From an uncultured Prevotella sp. (GTDB lineage: Bacteria; Bacteroidota; Bacteroidia; Bacteroidales; Bacteroidaceae): a DNA stretch of 64,000 bases. Of this stretch, positions 15,827 through 24,008 are shown one piece after another (positions within the stretch are counted from its first letter, which is position 1; each line of letters opens with the position of its first letter). The DNA lies in the NCBI GenBank assembly GCA_900314995.1, contig OMXK01000006.1:1-64000 (forward strand), given 5' to 3'. Both the position numbers and the translations under genes were made by a program. The notes beneath the pieces were generated by a model that was not told where the DNA came from, searched no databases, and saw only the letters and a program-made list of their open reading frames with translations.

Positions 15827-17313
15827 TAATATGCAACTTTCTTGTTTCCTTGAATATAGATGCCAGATTGCTTTGGCTGTCCTTCGACGGGGATACCTTC
15901 AAGGGTGTAGATCTGGGCATTCTCGTCGTCGGCCTTGACAGAACGGATGGCAGAGCCACCCTTGTACTCCTGCTTGGCACGCTCAATTTGCTCCATAAAT
16001 TCCGTGCTGGTGTGAAGGCGTGCATAGACGGCTGACGCAATCAGGCGACCCATGTCAACATCACTCTGCCAGTGGTAGCCCGTGATGACACGACCTTGGC
16101 CGAACTGATAGGCTCTAGCAAGAAGTTCTTCCTCTGCATCGGGGTTGATCTCAGCCAGTACCAGAGCATGAAGCCAGCTACCAGAGGCGTGACCAGAAGG
16201 GTACGAACCTGTATAGCGAAGGTCGTCCTCGTCTGGCGGATAAGCCGTTCCTTCATTCATCCTGACGTAAGGACGCAAACGCATATAATGTGCCTTAGTG
16301 CTCTGGGTGGCGCCATTACCTGAAGGATGAACCCTATCCATCAGCTTATAAATCTGGGGCGTAGCGGAAGCGGAAATCTCCTTGCCGAAATAGGGAGAAT
16401 AGACGCTGCAGAAATTATCAACGGAATACTCAATGTCGTTTAATGCCGTCTGGGCTGCCTCTTTCTGGGCCGGATCAGTACGCGTGACAATACCATCCTG
16501 ATGGGCACTCATGTCGCAGGCAAAAAAGGCCGACAGAGAGTCAGGCGGCAAGGGCAGATACTTGTAGCCGTCGGGCAGTTCCTCATTGGTGAAATATACA
16601 TTCTCATTACCGCCTGATGTCGGGTTATGCACACCGCTCTTTGCCTCGTATTCGCTACGGGCAGCCGTTACCATACCGTTAAAGCCGGAATGGGTGTGAA
16701 GGCGGGCCACCAACGCCGAAGCCAGCAGGAAGCCAGCATAGATGTCGCTATCCCAATGGTAGCCCGAAATGACGGAACTGGCACCAAACCCGTAACCTCT
16801 TTCCAGAATCTCGTCCTGAAGGTTGGGGGCTATCTCCGTAAGAATCATGGCGTACATCCATCCGAAGAGAGCCTGACTGGCAGGGTAGGAACTAGAGTTC
16901 CTGTAGTTGCTCTCCTGACTGGGTATGAGTGAGGACTCATTGAAACGCGCATAGGGGCGACGAGAGAAGAATGCTTCCTGAGCCTTGGTCTGAGTCTGGA
17001 TACCGTAAGTCATACAGTAGTCGAACAGAATGTTGATCTTCGGCATGTTACTTGTAAGATCGACGCCCAGCACATCCGAATATGCCTTCAGATAAGTGGA
17101 GATTTCCGTCTGGAAATCACTCTCTGCCTGTTTGCCTCGATCAGTATCACGCTGACTTTTACCCCAGATATACTGGAAATAGTCCTTAATATACTGCATA
17201 GAATTCCCCGCCGGAGGTCCGGAGAGAAATTCTGCAGCGTTTGGTACGTTCTGGGCATTCAGGCTGCCACAGAAGAGAATTGTTGCTATTAAGCCAAATA
17301 ATTTCTGTTTCAT
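15826..17313 (-). CDS. Two-domain PAP2/class A acid phosphatase, first domain degenerate
   Basis: A 495-residue exported protein (signal peptide residues 1-20, LFCGSLNAQ) made of two repeats of a PhoN/PAP2-type domain. The second (about 270-445) has the complete signature: KAHYMRLRP (K-x6-RP), GSYPSGHAS and GRVITGYHWQSD. The first (about 90-225) aligns well but reads SSYPASQ in place of PSGH, S in place of the Arg before GYHWDSD, and lacks K at the right spacing before RP. It should therefore be inactive. The C-terminus (AQIYTLEGIPVEGQPKQSG then IYIQGNKKVAY) resembles the tail of the GH5 enzyme. Substrates are likely phosphomonoesters in the periplasm or outside. Confidence 0.88.
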   Translation of the reverse strand: MKQKLFGLIATILFCGSLNAQNVPNAAEFLSGPPAGNSMQYIKDYFQYIWGKSQRDTDRGKQAESDFQTEISTYLKAYSDVLGVDLTSNMPKINILFDYCMTYGIQTQTKAQEAFFSRRPYARFNESSLIPSQESNYRNSSSYPASQALFGWMYAMILTEIAPNLQDEILERGYGFGASSVISGYHWDSDIYAGFLLASALVARLHTHSGFNGMVTAARSEYEAKSGVHNPTSGGNENVYFTNEELPDGYKYLPLPPDSLSAFFACDMSAHQDGIVTRTDPAQKEAAQTALNDIEYSVDNFCSVYSPYFGKEISASATPQIYKLMDRVHPSGNGATQSTKAHYMRLRPYVRMNEGTAYPPDEDDLRYTGSYPSGHASGSWLHALVLAEINPDAEEELLARAYQFGQGRVITGYHWQSDVDMGRLIASAVYARLHTSTEFMEQIERAKQEYKGGSAIRSVKADDENAQIYTLEGIPVEGQPKQSGIYIQGNKKVAY

Positions 17314-17337
17314 TATTATATTGAATTATCATATCGC

Positions 17338-19527
17338 TTACGAGAAAGCTACAGTCAGACCAGCCATAACGATGCTGACCATTGACATCAGCTTAATCAG
17401 AATATTCAGGGAAGGACCTGACGTATCCTTGAATGGATCGCCTACGGTATCGCCTACGATACAAGCCTTATGGGCAAAGGATCCTTTACCGCCAAAGTTG
17501 CCTTCCTCGATATTCTTCTTGGCATTATCCCAGGCTCCACCTGCATTGGCCATAAAGACAGCCAGCGTGAAACCGCCTGCCAGACCACCGACGAGCAGTC
17601 CGAGCACACCAGCCACACCAAGCAGGATACCTACGACGATAGGAATGATAATGGCGAGGATCGAAGGAATAATCATCTCATGCTGGGCAGCACGGGTGGA
17701 GATCTCTACACAACGACCATAGTCGGGGGTTCCCGTGCCTTCGAGGATACCGGCAATCTCGCGGAACTGGCGGCGCACCTCCTGAACCATCTTCTCAGCA
17801 GCACGACCTACAGCCTCCATCGTCATACCACAGAACAGGAAGGCAGCCATAGCACCTATAAAGGCACCAACCAACACCTTCGGGTTCATTAGGTTAACCT
17901 GATAGAAATTCATGAAGTCAGGTATTGTGGCATCAGCAGCAGAGATGGCCTCACCAGCCACATTCGTAATAGTCTGACCAGCACGAACCATCGCGATCTT
18001 GATTTCCTCGATATACGAGGCCAGCAGAGCCAAAGCCGTCAGCGCAGCAGAGCCGATAGCGAAGCCCTTGCCAGTAGCGGCTGTGGTGTTGCCCAGCGCA
18101 TCGAGCGCATCAGTACGATGACGCACTTCTTCACCCAATCCGCACATTTCTGCATTACCACCGGCATTGTCGGCAATCGGACCATAAGCATCGGTAGCGA
18201 GGGTGATACCCAGCGTAGAGAGCATACCGACGGCAGCAATACCGATGCCGTAAAGACCATGCGAGAGACTGTCTGACGACATGGAGAGATCGAAGCCATT
18301 CGCGCAGAGATAACTCAGCATGATGGCTACACCGATCGTAATCACAGGAATACAGGTAGAGATCATACCCGTTCCTATACCTTTTATAATAACGGTAGCC
18401 GCACCTGTCTGTCCTGCCTCAGAAATCTTCTGCGTTGGTTTGTAGGAATGAGAGGTGTAATACTCTGTAGCCTGACCGATGATGACACCAGCAGCCAAAC
18501 CAGAAATCACAGAGAAGGAGAGACCGAGCCAGTTCTCGATACCGAGCAGATACAGGATCGCAAAGGATGCACAAGCAATCAATACTGCGCTGACATTCGT
18601 TCCCAAAGAGAGCGAATGCAGCAGATCTTTCATGGTAGCGCCTTCTTTCGTACGAACCAGGAAGATGCCGAGTAAGGAGAGGAACACACCAACCGCCGCA
18701 ATAATCATGGGCGCGATGACAGCCTTGAGCTGCATGCCATCGGCAGCGCTGGCTGCAAAGGCCGAAGCACCAAGGGCAGCCGTAGAGAGTACGGAACCGC
18801 AATAGCTCTCATACAAGTCGGCACCCATACCGGCTACGTCGCCCACATTATCACCAACGTTATCGGCAATCGTAGCGGGGTTACGGGGATCATCCTCAGG
18901 AATATCGGCCTCAACTTTACCAACGATGTCGGCACCAACGTCGGCAGCCTTGGTGTAGATACCACCACCGACACGGGCAAACAGCGCCTGCGTAGAAGCG
19001 CCCATACCAAAGGTAAGCATGGTGGTCGTGATGGAGATAAGACCATCGGAATCAAAATTGTTGAGAACGACAAACCAGATGGCGATGTCGAGCAATCCGA
19101 GACCTACAACCGTCAGACCCATCACGGCACCTGAGCGGAAGGCAATCTTCAGACCTGCATTCAGACTTTCGCGAGCAGCATTGGCTGTACGAGCAGAAGC
19201 ATAAGTGGCTGTCTTCATGCCGAAGAAACCTGCCAGACCAGAGAAGAAACCACCTGTAAGGAATGCAAACGGAACCCACGGGTTCTGTACATTCAACCCA
19301 TAAGCCATGAAAGCGAAGAGTGCACAGAGCACCACAAACACAATGCAAACGACCTTGTACTGCTGCTTGAGATAAGCCATAGCACCATTACGCACATAGA
19401 GTGCGATCTCTTTCATACGAGGTGTACCTTCATCGGCCTTCATCATCTGGGTGAAGAAGAACCATGCCATACCCAATGCCACTATCGAGGCAATAGGCAC
19501 AAGCCAAAATACTGCTGGAATGTTCAT
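17338..19527 (-). CDS. hppA: K+-dependent ion-translocating membrane pyrophosphatase
   Basis: A 729-residue protein with about 16 membrane segments. It hydrolyses PPi to pump Na+ and/or H+ out of the cytoplasm. Substrate motifs visible are the loop KAADVGADIVGKVEADIPED with DDPRNPATIADNVGDNVGDVAG, and the C-terminal DTVGDPFKDTSGPSLNILIK. The K+-dependence position reads GNTTAATGKG: alanine where K+-independent enzymes have lysine (GNTTKA), so it should be K+-dependent, the group containing Na+-pumping members. With PPi-dependent phosphofructokinase at the right end of the window it suggests PPi-based energy saving. Confidence 0.93.
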   Translation of the reverse strand: MNIPAVFWLVPIASIVALGMAWFFFTQMMKADEGTPRMKEIALYVRNGAMAYLKQQYKVVCIVFVVLCALFAFMAYGLNVQNPWVPFAFLTGGFFSGLAGFFGMKTATYASARTANAARESLNAGLKIAFRSGAVMGLTVVGLGLLDIAIWFVVLNNFDSDGLISITTTMLTFGMGASTQALFARVGGGIYTKAADVGADIVGKVEADIPEDDPRNPATIADNVGDNVGDVAGMGADLYESYCGSVLSTAALGASAFAASAADGMQLKAVIAPMIIAAVGVFLSLLGIFLVRTKEGATMKDLLHSLSLGTNVSAVLIACASFAILYLLGIENWLGLSFSVISGLAAGVIIGQATEYYTSHSYKPTQKISEAGQTGAATVIIKGIGTGMISTCIPVITIGVAIMLSYLCANGFDLSMSSDSLSHGLYGIGIAAVGMLSTLGITLATDAYGPIADNAGGNAEMCGLGEEVRHRTDALDALGNTTAATGKGFAIGSAALTALALLASYIEEIKIAMVRAGQTITNVAGEAISAADATIPDFMNFYQVNLMNPKVLVGAFIGAMAAFLFCGMTMEAVGRAAEKMVQEVRRQFREIAGILEGTGTPDYGRCVEISTRAAQHEMIIPSILAIIIPIVVGILLGVAGVLGLLVGGLAGGFTLAVFMANAGGAWDNAKKNIEEGNFGGKGSFAHKACIVGDTVGDPFKDTSGPSLNILIKLMSMVSIVMAGLTVAFS

Positions 19528-19555
19528 AAATCTTAGTTCTTAGTTTTATTGGTTA

Positions 19556-20389
19556 TTACTCATCGGCGAATTCTATGAGGTTGGCTGCCTCATCTTCTGG
19601 ATCTTCACTACCAAGGTCCATCATTGTGGAGTAGTTGTCCTCGGTGATGTCTTCGTCATTGGGATCCTCTACTTCGTTGTCCTCTTCATCATGAGAGCTG
19701 TAGTTGTCTTCTACCTCAAAGTCCTCATCGTCCTCGTCATCACCTTCTTCATCGTCACGCGACTTGTCGGTGTAGTGCATCTTGAGCTTTTCCTGTTCTG
19801 GCTTCAGCTTGGCAAAAATAGCCTCAACCCATCCTCCTTTCTCCACTTCGAGCACCTCGAAGCCATCCTCAACCTTCTTCTCATACATGCCGCCCTTCTT
19901 GTGCAGACGGTCTTTGGGAAGGGTAGTGGTGGAGATGTCAAAGCCGCTGAGGATAATATCCTGGATGGATTGTGACAAAGAGTCCCAACCACCGCCAAAG
20001 TTACGGTCGAGCACCTCGCAGAGCTTTGCCGCTGAAATATGGCGGATATTCTCGTAAGTAAGATCCGTTACTCGCATGATCGGACGCTTCTTGATGGCCC
20101 AGTTGAACTTCAGATTATCATCAAACTTGATCTGAGCAACCTTGTAGCCGCGCTTTTCATAGCTCTTCTTCACTAAAAGAACGTCTTCCTTGATTTCTTC
20201 AATCAGGAAAGCACTCTTGAAAATGTCGACATAATGCTGGATGTTTTCCCTGACTTCAGCATCTTTGGTCGCTGCATCCCACATACGGAATACATCGTTC
20301 TCCTGAATGTCCCAAACACTACTTTTTGTGATAGCCTTGATAGAGAGTGAAGGATTACTCTCGGGCTGTTGTTGTTTTGTTCTTGCCAT
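19556..20389 (-). CDS. Conserved hypothetical protein with long acidic tail
   Basis: A 277-residue soluble protein that I do not recognise. Residues 1-190 look globular, with a conserved-looking YVDIFKSAFLIEEIKEDVLL and NFGGGWDSLSQSIQDIIL. Residues 200-277 are extremely rich in Asp and Glu (runs such as DDEEGDDEDDEDFEVEDN). The start at 20389 follows a TACATTTG -7 element (20410-20417); the upstream in-frame ATG at 20473 would overlap the rarA promoter. Acidic tails of this kind often mediate contacts with nucleic-acid-binding proteins, but nothing shows this here. It is divergent from rarA. Confidence 0.72.
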   Translation of the reverse strand: MARTKQQQPESNPSLSIKAITKSSVWDIQENDVFRMWDAATKDAEVRENIQHYVDIFKSAFLIEEIKEDVLLVKKSYEKRGYKVAQIKFDDNLKFNWAIKKRPIMRVTDLTYENIRHISAAKLCEVLDRNFGGGWDSLSQSIQDIILSGFDISTTTLPKDRLHKKGGMYEKKVEDGFEVLEVEKGGWVEAIFAKLKPEQEKLKMHYTDKSRDDEEGDDEDDEDFEVEDNYSSHDEEDNEVEDPNDEDITEDNYSTMMDLGSEDPEDEAANLIEFADE

Positions 20390-20457
20390 ATATTCTCTGT
20401 TTTTTTCTGCAAATGTAACCACTTTATTTTTTATTAGCAAGTTTTTAGACGATATTT

Positions 20458-20488
20458 TTTGTAATTTTCGCATTTTAGCTTAACTTTG
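20458..20488 (+). promoter_or_regulatory. Predicted promoter of rarA
   Basis: TTTG (20458-20461), 19 bases, TAACTTTG (20481-20488), eleven bases ahead of the rarA ATG. The leader would be very short. Confidence 0.7.
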
Positions 20489-20498
20489 CAACCAAATT

Positions 20499-21773
20499 AT
20501 GGCACAACCTCTAGCTGAAAGGCTTCGTCCTCGCACTTTAGATGAGTATATTGGTCAGCAACATTTAGTGGGTGAGGGAGCCGTCCTGCGTAAGATGATT
20601 GACGCGGGGCGCATCTCTTCTTTTATCCTCTGGGGACCACCAGGCGTAGGTAAGACGACCTTGGCCCAGATCATAGCCCACAAATTGGAAACGCCATTCT
20701 ACACCTTATCGGCAGTTACCAGCGGTGTGAAGGATGTGCGTGATGTCATAGAGAAAGCCCAGAAGGGCAGATTCTTCAATGAGGCATCGCCTATCTTGTT
20801 TATTGATGAAATCCACCGTTTCTCGAAGTCGCAGCAGGATTCGTTGCTTGGCGCGGTAGAGAAAGGCGTGGTGACATTAATAGGTGCTACAACGGAGAAC
20901 CCTTCATTCGAGGTGATACGCCCGTTGCTTTCCCGTTGTCAACTGTATATCCTGAAATCGCTGGAAAAGGATGACCTGCTAAAATTACTTGACAGAGCAA
21001 TCACGACAGACGTCATCCTGAAAGAAAAAGACATTACGCTAAAAGAGACTGGCGCCATTTTGAGATTCAGCGGTGGTGACGCTCGTAAACTATTGAATAT
21101 ATTAGAGTTAGTTGTAGAATCTGAAACCTCTGCTAAAATAGAGATTACGGACGAATTAGTTGTCAATCGCCTGCAACAGAATCCGTTGGCGTACGATAAA
21201 GACGGTGAGATGCATTATGACATTATCTCAGCCTTTATCAAGAGTATCCGAGGTTCAGATCCTGATGCGGCGCTCTATTGGATGGCCCGCATGATTGAGG
21301 GTGGGGAAGACCCTCAGTTCATCGCCCGTCGATTGGTAATCAGCGCAGCGGAAGACATCGGCTTGGCAAACCCCAATGCGCTGCTGTTGGCAAATGCAGC
21401 TTTTGATGCCGTGATGAAGATCGGATGGCCTGAGGGCAGAATACCCCTAGCAGAAGCAACGGTCTATCTGGCGACATCGCCAAAGAGCAATAGTGCCTAT
21501 CTGGGTATAGATGCAGCTTTGGCACTAGTGAAGCAGACGGGAAATCAGCCTGTACCTCTGCCTATCCGTAATGCACCAACCCAACTGATGAAAGACTTGG
21601 GCTATCATGACGGTTATAAGTATCCGCATGACTTTCCCGGACATTTCACAGAACAGCAATATCTGCCTGATGCACTGAAAGATGTGAGGCTATGGCACGG
21701 ACAACATAATCCCAACGAGGAAAAACTATACCAACGCATGGTAAACTATTGGGGAAAGCGGTATGAACAATAA
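20499..21773 (+). CDS. rarA: Replication-associated recombination protein A (MgsA/RarA AAA+ ATPase)
   Basis: A 424-residue clamp-loader-like ATPase. It shows PLAERLRPRTLDEYIGQQHL at the N-terminus, Walker [10 protein letters not shown] (about 48-56), Walker B FIDEIHRF, sensor 1 GATTENPSFE, and the tetramerisation domain after residue 230. RarA acts at stalled replication forks with SSB and influences recombination. It is followed after 19 bases by a GTG-started membrane channel gene and then dnaB, so three plus-strand genes may share a transcript. Confidence 0.93.
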   Translation: MAQPLAERLRPRTLDEYIGQQHLVGEGAVLRKMIDAGRISSFILWGPPGVGKTTLAQIIAHKLETPFYTLSAVTSGVKDVRDVIEKAQKGRFFNEASPILFIDEIHRFSKSQQDSLLGAVEKGVVTLIGATTENPSFEVIRPLLSRCQLYILKSLEKDDLLKLLDRAITTDVILKEKDITLKETGAILRFSGGDARKLLNILELVVESETSAKIEITDELVVNRLQQNPLAYDKDGEMHYDIISAFIKSIRGSDPDAALYWMARMIEGGEDPQFIARRLVISAAEDIGLANPNALLLANAAFDAVMKIGWPEGRIPLAEATVYLATSPKSNSAYLGIDAALALVKQTGNQPVPLPIRNAPTQLMKDLGYHDGYKYPHDFPGHFTEQQYLPDALKDVRLWHGQHNPNEEKLYQRMVNYWGKRYEQ

Positions 21774-21792
21774 TAACGACAGCATATAAATA

Positions 21793-22407
21793 GTGGATCA
21801 GGAACTCATAATAAAGATCATAGAATTACTGGGAACATTTGCCTTCGCCATCTCTGGTATCCGCCATGCGGCTGCAAAGCACTTTGACTGGTTTGGAGGC
21901 TATGTTTGCGGTATTGCCGTTGCTATCGGCGGAGGAACTATCCGCGACGTGATGCTTGGTACCACGCCTTTTTGGATGACGACCCCCGTTTATCTGATAT
22001 GTACGGCCGTGGCCTTGCTGACAGTCGTATTCTTCAGGAAATGGATGGAACCACTACAGAATGCGTGGTTCGTATTTGACACTCTGGGATTGGCCCTCTT
22101 TACGATAGCGGGAATACAGAAGAGCCTCACACTCGGACAACCTTTCTGGGTAGCCATCATCATGGGTTGCATTACGGGATCGGCTGGTGGCGTCATCCGT
22201 GATATACTGTTGAACAACGAACCCGTGATTTTCCATAAGGAGATCTATGCAATAGCCTGTGTGTTAGGAGGTGTTGTGTATTGGCTGATGGTGGAACTGG
22301 GACTTTCTGCAGAATGGAGTGCCATTATCAGTTTCATCGTAACATGTGCCATTCGTTTCCTGGCCGTAAAATATCATATTTCATTGCCATTATTAAAAGA
22401 TAACTAA
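21793..22407 (+). CDS. TRIC/UPF0126-family cation channel protein
   Basis: A 204-residue membrane protein with seven predicted segments made of two repeated halves. Each half carries the glycine-rich UPF0126 signature: VAIGGGTIRDVMLG near residue 55 and TGSAGGVIRDILLN near 135. Prokaryotic homologues of trimeric intracellular cation channels have this fold. The reading frame starts with GTG at 21793; no upstream ATG gives a better N-terminus. It sits between rarA and dnaB. Confidence 0.87.
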   Translation: MDQELIIKIIELLGTFAFAISGIRHAAAKHFDWFGGYVCGIAVAIGGGTIRDVMLGTTPFWMTTPVYLICTAVALLTVVFFRKWMEPLQNAWFVFDTLGLALFTIAGIQKSLTLGQPFWVAIIMGCITGSAGGVIRDILLNNEPVIFHKEIYAIACVLGGVVYWLMVELGLSAEWSAIISFIVTCAIRFLAVKYHISLPLLKDN

Positions 22408-22417
22408 TTATACAAAT

Positions 22418-23974
22418 ATGCCAGATCAAGATAATAATAATCGACGCAGACAAAGAAGGCAACAACCCGTGGATAACACCTACGGTCATCTTCAGCCGCA
22501 AGCCCCAGATGTGGAAAAAGCTGTACTGGGTGCGCTGATGATTGACAAAGATGCCTATGCTGTGGTCTGCGAGACACTTAGACCAGAGAGTTTCTACGAG
22601 CCCCGTAACCAAATGGTTTATACTGCCATCCGAGACTTAAGTATGGCAGAGCGACCTGTAGATATCCTGACGGTTACGGAACAATTGGCCAAACAGGGGA
22701 CACTTGATGAAGTTGGGGGACCAGGATACGTGACAGAGTTGAGTTCACGTGTGGCTTCTTCAGCCAACATCGAGTATCATGCCAACATTATTGCGCAAAA
22801 GTCCTTGGCGCGTCAGCTTATCTCGTTTGCAAGTGTTGTTGAGACGAAAGCATTCGACGAGACCATTGATGTGGAAGAACTGATGCAAGAAGCAGAAGGC
22901 TCGCTCTTTGAGTTGTCTCAGCGTAACATGAAGAAAGACTATACGGCTATCGACCCTGTTCTGTCGCAGGCCGTGAAGGTGATTCAGGCTGCTGCAGCAA
23001 ATACCGACGGATTGACTGGTGTCTCAACAGGCTATTACAAGCTAGATGACATCACTAGTGGATGGCAGGCCTCAGACCTAGTCATTATCGCAGGGCGTCC
23101 TGCAATGGGTAAGACATCCTTTGCGCTCTCTATGGCTAAGAACATCGCTGCCGACATGAAGACACCGATGGCTTTCTTTTCTTTGGAAATGTCGAATGTC
23201 CAGCTTGTGAACCGTCTGATATCGAATGCCTGTGAGATTCAAGGCTCGAAGATACTTAATGGTCAGTTGAGTCGCGATGAATGGGATCGTCTCGACAAGC
23301 GTATCGTCAATCTTCAGGGTGCTCCTTTGTTTATCGACGACACGCCGGGATTGTCGGTGTTTGAGTTGAGAACGAAGGCACGCCGTTTGGTGCGTGAGCA
23401 TGGTGTAAAACTCATCATGATCGACTATCTGCAGCTGATGAATGCCAACGGTATGCGTTTCTCGTCGAGACAGGAAGAGGTTTCTACCATCTCACGATCG
23501 TTGAAAGGTCTTGCTAAGGAACTTGACATTCCCATTTTGGCGCTGAGTCAGTTGAATCGTGGTGTGGAGAGTCGTGAAGGACTCGAAGGCAAGCGCCCCC
23601 AGCTCTCCGACCTTCGTGAATCCGGTGCCATTGAGCAGGATGCAGATATGGTCATCTTCGTCCATCGCCCAGAGTATTATCATATCTACCAGGATGATAA
23701 TGGCCGCGACCTTCACGGTATGGCTCAGATTATCATTGCTAAGCACCGTAAGGGTGCTACGGGTGATGTGCTGTTGACCTTCCGTGGTGAATATACACGT
23801 TTTGAGAATCCCGAGGACAAGAACCTGGGGAACCGTGCACCGATAGGTGGCGGTGAAATATTGGGATCAAAAGTGAATGGTGATGGCAATACGCCGCCAG
23901 AAATGCCTGAAGGCTATGATCCCTTTGGCAGTACGCCGGTTCCTCCTCCTTCTAATGATCCTCTGCCATTCTAA
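22418..23974 (+). CDS. dnaB: Replicative DNA helicase DnaB
   Basis: A 518-residue hexameric helicase. The N-terminal domain begins near PQAPDVEKAVLGALMIDKDA, and the RecA-like domain has Walker A GRPAMGKTSFAL near residue 228, Walker B MIDYLQLM, and SQLNRGVESR with the conserved downstream RPQLSDLRESGAIEQDADM. No intein is present. The C-terminal 45 residues are a Pro/Gly-rich tail ending NDPLPF. It unwinds DNA at the fork with DnaG. A perfect hairpin terminator follows at once. Confidence 0.96.
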   Translation: MPDQDNNNRRRQRRQQPVDNTYGHLQPQAPDVEKAVLGALMIDKDAYAVVCETLRPESFYEPRNQMVYTAIRDLSMAERPVDILTVTEQLAKQGTLDEVGGPGYVTELSSRVASSANIEYHANIIAQKSLARQLISFASVVETKAFDETIDVEELMQEAEGSLFELSQRNMKKDYTAIDPVLSQAVKVIQAAAANTDGLTGVSTGYYKLDDITSGWQASDLVIIAGRPAMGKTSFALSMAKNIAADMKTPMAFFSLEMSNVQLVNRLISNACEIQGSKILNGQLSRDEWDRLDKRIVNLQGAPLFIDDTPGLSVFELRTKARRLVREHGVKLIMIDYLQLMNANGMRFSSRQEEVSTISRSLKGLAKELDIPILALSQLNRGVESREGLEGKRPQLSDLRESGAIEQDADMVIFVHRPEYYHIYQDDNGRDLHGMAQIIIAKHRKGATGDVLLTFRGEYTRFENPEDKNLGNRAPIGGGEILGSKVNGDGNTPPEMPEGYDPFGSTPVPPPSNDPLPF

Positions 23975-23975
23975 C

Positions 23976-24006
23976 ATTAATCCCTGCCTTGAAAGCAGGG
24001 ATTAAT
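23976..24006. terminator. Bidirectional terminator between dnaB and the TPR gene
   Basis: A perfect 12-bp stem (23976-23987 with 23995-24006) and a 7-base loop lie between two convergent stop codons, starting one base after dnaB. The A/T-rich outer stem gives T-rich 3' ends in both directions. Confidence 0.85.
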
Positions 24007-24008
24007 TG

